Source of the DNA: JANSWP01 sp041941305
GTDB taxonomy: Bacteria; Bacteroidota; Bacteroidia; Chitinophagales; Saprospiraceae
DNA: 64,000 nt
Assembly: GCA_041941305.1 (NCBI GenBank)
Contig: JBGTQJ010000002.1
Span: 62,001 to 126,000, forward strand
Direction: 5' to 3'
This document shows, piece by piece, positions 62,070 to 64,000 of the stretch (positions within the stretch are counted from its first letter, which is position 1; each line of letters begins with the position of its first letter). The notes under the pieces were generated by a model. That model saw only the letters and a list, made by a program, of their open reading frames with translations. It did not search any database and was not told the origin of the DNA. The position numbers and the translations under genes are program-made.

Positions 62070-63065
62070 TTAAGGGACTTCAACAGTATTTAAGATTCGG
62101 TTGATGATGTCTTCTTGAGAAATATTCTCTGCCTCAGCTTCATATGTTAAACCAATTCGATGCCGTAATACATCATGACAAATTGCCCGGACATCCTCCG
62201 GGATCACATACCCTCTTCTCTTTAGGAAAGCATAAGCTTTGGAAGCGATGGCCAAATTGATGCTTGCTCTCGGAGAGCCTCCATAATTGATCAATGGTTC
62301 CAATGCTGCCAGTTGATATTCCCTGGGTTGACGAGTTGCAAAAACAATATCCAAGATGTATTGCTCAATTTTTTCATCCATATAAATTTTCCTAACTGAT
62401 TTTCTTGCTTTCAGAATGGTATCAGGATTCACAATTGCGTTCACTTTTCCAAAATGCTCATCCCCCAAATTCCTGCGTACGATATCTCTTTCCTCTTCTT
62501 TGTTTGGATAATTTATTTTTACTTTCAACATGAAACGATCTGTCTGAGCTTCAGGTAATGGATAGGTGCCTTCTTGTTCAATAGGGTTTTGTGTGGCAAG
62601 CACCAAAAAGGGCTCTTCCAGCTTGAAGGTCTCCAGTCCAATAGTAACTTGCCTTTCCTGCATCGCTTCGAGCAATGCAGATTGGACTTTTGCTGGTGCC
62701 CGATTGATCTCATCTGCCAAAATAAAATTTGCAAAAATGGGACCTTTTCGGACGGTGAACTCATTGGTTCCCTGGTTGTAAATCATGGTACCAACGATGT
62801 CAGCGGGCAATAAATCAGGAGTGAATTGAATTCTTTGATAATTGGCTTTTATGACACTCGATAAAGTTTTGATAGCCAAGGTTTTAGCGAGCCCAGGTAG
62901 TCCTTCGAGCAAAATATGCCCTTTTGCTAAAAGCCCCAACATCAATCTTTCAATCATGTGTTTTTGACCCACAATTACTTTGGCTGTTTCATCCGTCAGT
63001 TGTTCAACAAAGGCACTATCAGTATATATCTGTTGATTTATCGCTTCAATGTCTAAAGAGTGCAT
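62070..63065 (-). CDS. MoxR family AAA+ ATPase
   Basis: The 331-residue cytosolic ATPase has Walker A GLPGLAKT (about residues 54-61), Walker B ADEINRAPAKVQSALLEAMQE, the pore-loop and sensor region LVLATQNPIEQEGTYPLPEAQTDRF, and the C-terminal lid with GGSPRASINLAIASKAYAF. It is the first gene of the run MoxR - DUF3298-like - DUF58 - BatD-like - BatA. MoxR proteins are thought to work with vWA proteins as chaperones. No close -7 box was found upstream. Confidence 0.94.
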   Translation of the reverse strand: MHSLDIEAINQQIYTDSAFVEQLTDETAKVIVGQKHMIERLMLGLLAKGHILLEGLPGLAKTLAIKTLSSVIKANYQRIQFTPDLLPADIVGTMIYNQGTNEFTVRKGPIFANFILADEINRAPAKVQSALLEAMQERQVTIGLETFKLEEPFLVLATQNPIEQEGTYPLPEAQTDRFMLKVKINYPNKEEERDIVRRNLGDEHFGKVNAIVNPDTILKARKSVRKIYMDEKIEQYILDIVFATRQPREYQLAALEPLINYGGSPRASINLAIASKAYAFLKRRGYVIPEDVRAICHDVLRHRIGLTYEAEAENISQEDIINRILNTVEVP

Positions 63066-63288
63066 TATTTAGTTTGGCGTTTTATTGTAATTTTTCAAAA
63101 ACTAGAATTTTGTTCAAAATTGGTAAAACCTGAAAAACAGTATGGAACTATCATTAAACTATTTCTGAACAACCATTTCAGGAAAGCTATTCAAGAGCTA
63201 ACAAATTTCTAATTTTTTTGCATATATAAAGCAGGGAGGGACCGCCTTAACTGAACCTTTCAATTTAAGATGGTTTATTTCTAACCCT

Positions 63289-64000
63289 TTAAGTTTGAAT
63301 AACAACTTTCCCCATTGTTTTCCCAGATTTAAACAACCGAATGGCATCCGGTAATTCGTTAAAAGGAAAAGTATGTCCCACTATTGGTTTTTCAATATTC
63401 AAATCTTCCAATTCTTTAAGTAGTTGATGCATTAGTTCAGAGCGTTCGTAGAGGTAAATGAGATTGAACCCAAGGACTCCTTTGTTTTCTTCGGCAAGAT
63501 TTTGGGCGTCAATTCTGGGGCGGCGAATAAATTTCCAAAGCAATTTGAAAATATTTGGTCGATCGCCAGGGTGGGCATATTGGGCAGCACCATAAATGAT
63601 CATTCTTCCTTGTTCGCTTAGGGATTTAAATCCTGTTTTCATGATTTCTCCTCCGATGCATTCCATGACAAGGTTTAACTCTCTCCCGTCTAAAGCAGCC
63701 TTCAGTTTTTGTGGAAAATCTTTTCCCCTAACAATACCTTTATCATAACCTTCATCCTCCAGGCGTTTTAGTTTTGATGCATTTCCCACAGTTCCAATAG
63801 TATAAGCATTGTATTTCTTCGCTATACGATTTGCCAAAACACCAACTCCTCCTGCGGCACTATGAATCAAAACAGTCATGTCTTTTTGCAAATCCCCCAA
63901 ATTGATTAATCCATAATATGCTGTCAAAACCTGAACCAGATAGCTGGCCCCTTCTTCAAAATTCCAACCGGCTGGAAGTGGAATGACATATTTGCTATCA
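63289..64000 (-). CDS. Zinc-type alcohol dehydrogenase / quinone oxidoreductase family protein, 5' truncated
   Basis: The open frame reaches the end of the window (DSKYVIPLPAGWNFEEGASYLVQVLTAYYG precedes the first internal TTG), so the N-terminus is outside. The visible 236 residues show the MDR-family nucleotide-binding fold: VLIHSAAGGVGVLANRIAKKY (AAGGVG NADPH loop), GTVGNASKLKRLEDEGYD, LVMECIGGEIMKTGFKSLSEQGRMIIYGAAQ and the C-terminal FPFNELPDAIRLFKSGKTMGKVVIQ. No catalytic-zinc ligands are in this part. It is most like the synaptic vesicle membrane protein VAT-1/quinone reductase branch. The 223 bp between it and moxR show nothing further. Confidence 0.85.
   Translation of the reverse strand, partial: DSKYVIPLPAGWNFEEGASYLVQVLTAYYGLINLGDLQKDMTVLIHSAAGGVGVLANRIAKKYNAYTIGTVGNASKLKRLEDEGYDKGIVRGKDFPQKLKAALDGRELNLVMECIGGEIMKTGFKSLSEQGRMIIYGAAQYAHPGDRPNIFKLLWKFIRRPRIDAQNLAEENKGVLGFNLIYLYERSELMHQLLKELEDLNIEKPIVGHTFPFNELPDAIRLFKSGKTMGKVVIQT

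Overview
The window looks like a chromosomal segment of a Bacteroidota bacterium, most probably of the Saprospiria or a related gliding lineage. This is inferred from AT-rich intergenic DNA, two large secreted proteins with type IX secretion (T9SS) C-terminal sorting domains (one type A, one type B / gliding-motility type), a GldH lipoprotein, DUF4783, a Bacteroidetes-type PurN, fused IcmF mutase, a MoxR/Bat cluster, and -7 boxes of the TAnnTTTG type in front of many genes. Shine-Dalgarno signals are mostly absent, as is usual in the phylum. No prophage, insertion sequence, CRISPR array or rRNA was seen.

Layout. 0-4.6 kb: tail of an HD phosphohydrolase, a nested-palindrome element, an MFS exporter, purN and a TPR/PD40/SPOR envelope protein. 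4.8-5.3 kb: a promoter-to-terminator unit with two almost identical 150-nt tRNA-like RNAs. 5.3-7.4 kb: a PqqB-like lipoprotein, two gene remnants (one a decayed T9SS sorting domain) and a DUF4783 protein. 7.9-13.7 kb: gpmI, a lipoprotein, an orphan TPR histidine kinase, phhB and an M42 peptidase. 14-18.5 kb: a flippase and the operon hemC - inactive exonuclease homologue - hemD, then a VanX-like dipeptidase. 18.6-22.4 kb: GT39 and GT2 glycosyltransferases and an unusual NRAMP transporter. 22.5-29 kb: small membrane proteins, a helical protein, a Kazal/PKD/dockerin-like T9SS cargo, rsmI, purS and pssA. 29-39 kb: a SprB-repeat adhesin-like protein, a ROK kinase, an M16 peptidase, IcmF and ctaA. 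40-49 kb: SRAP, ComM, GldH, GH25 lysozyme, a TPR lipoprotein, two tandem thioredoxin-like proteins, xth and a 3-hydroxyacyl-CoA dehydrogenase. 50-57.5 kb: an M1 peptidase and the threonine genes thrA-thrB-thrC, with two parS-like palindromes 0.4 kb apart. 57.8-64 kb: a MoxR/Bat cluster and a truncated quinone-oxidoreductase-type gene.

Most genes are housekeeping or envelope functions in short operons. The strongest unexplained signals are: (1) the tandem giant tRNA-like RNAs, which combine a complete tRNA elbow and most aspartate identity nucleotides with an 81-nt variable region; (2) four nested-palindrome elements that share architecture but not sequence; (3) a DEDDh exonuclease homologue with three of five catalytic residues lost, kept between hemC and hemD; (4) the paired parS-like sites, one inside the thrC coding sequence, which suggest that the window lies near the replication origin.
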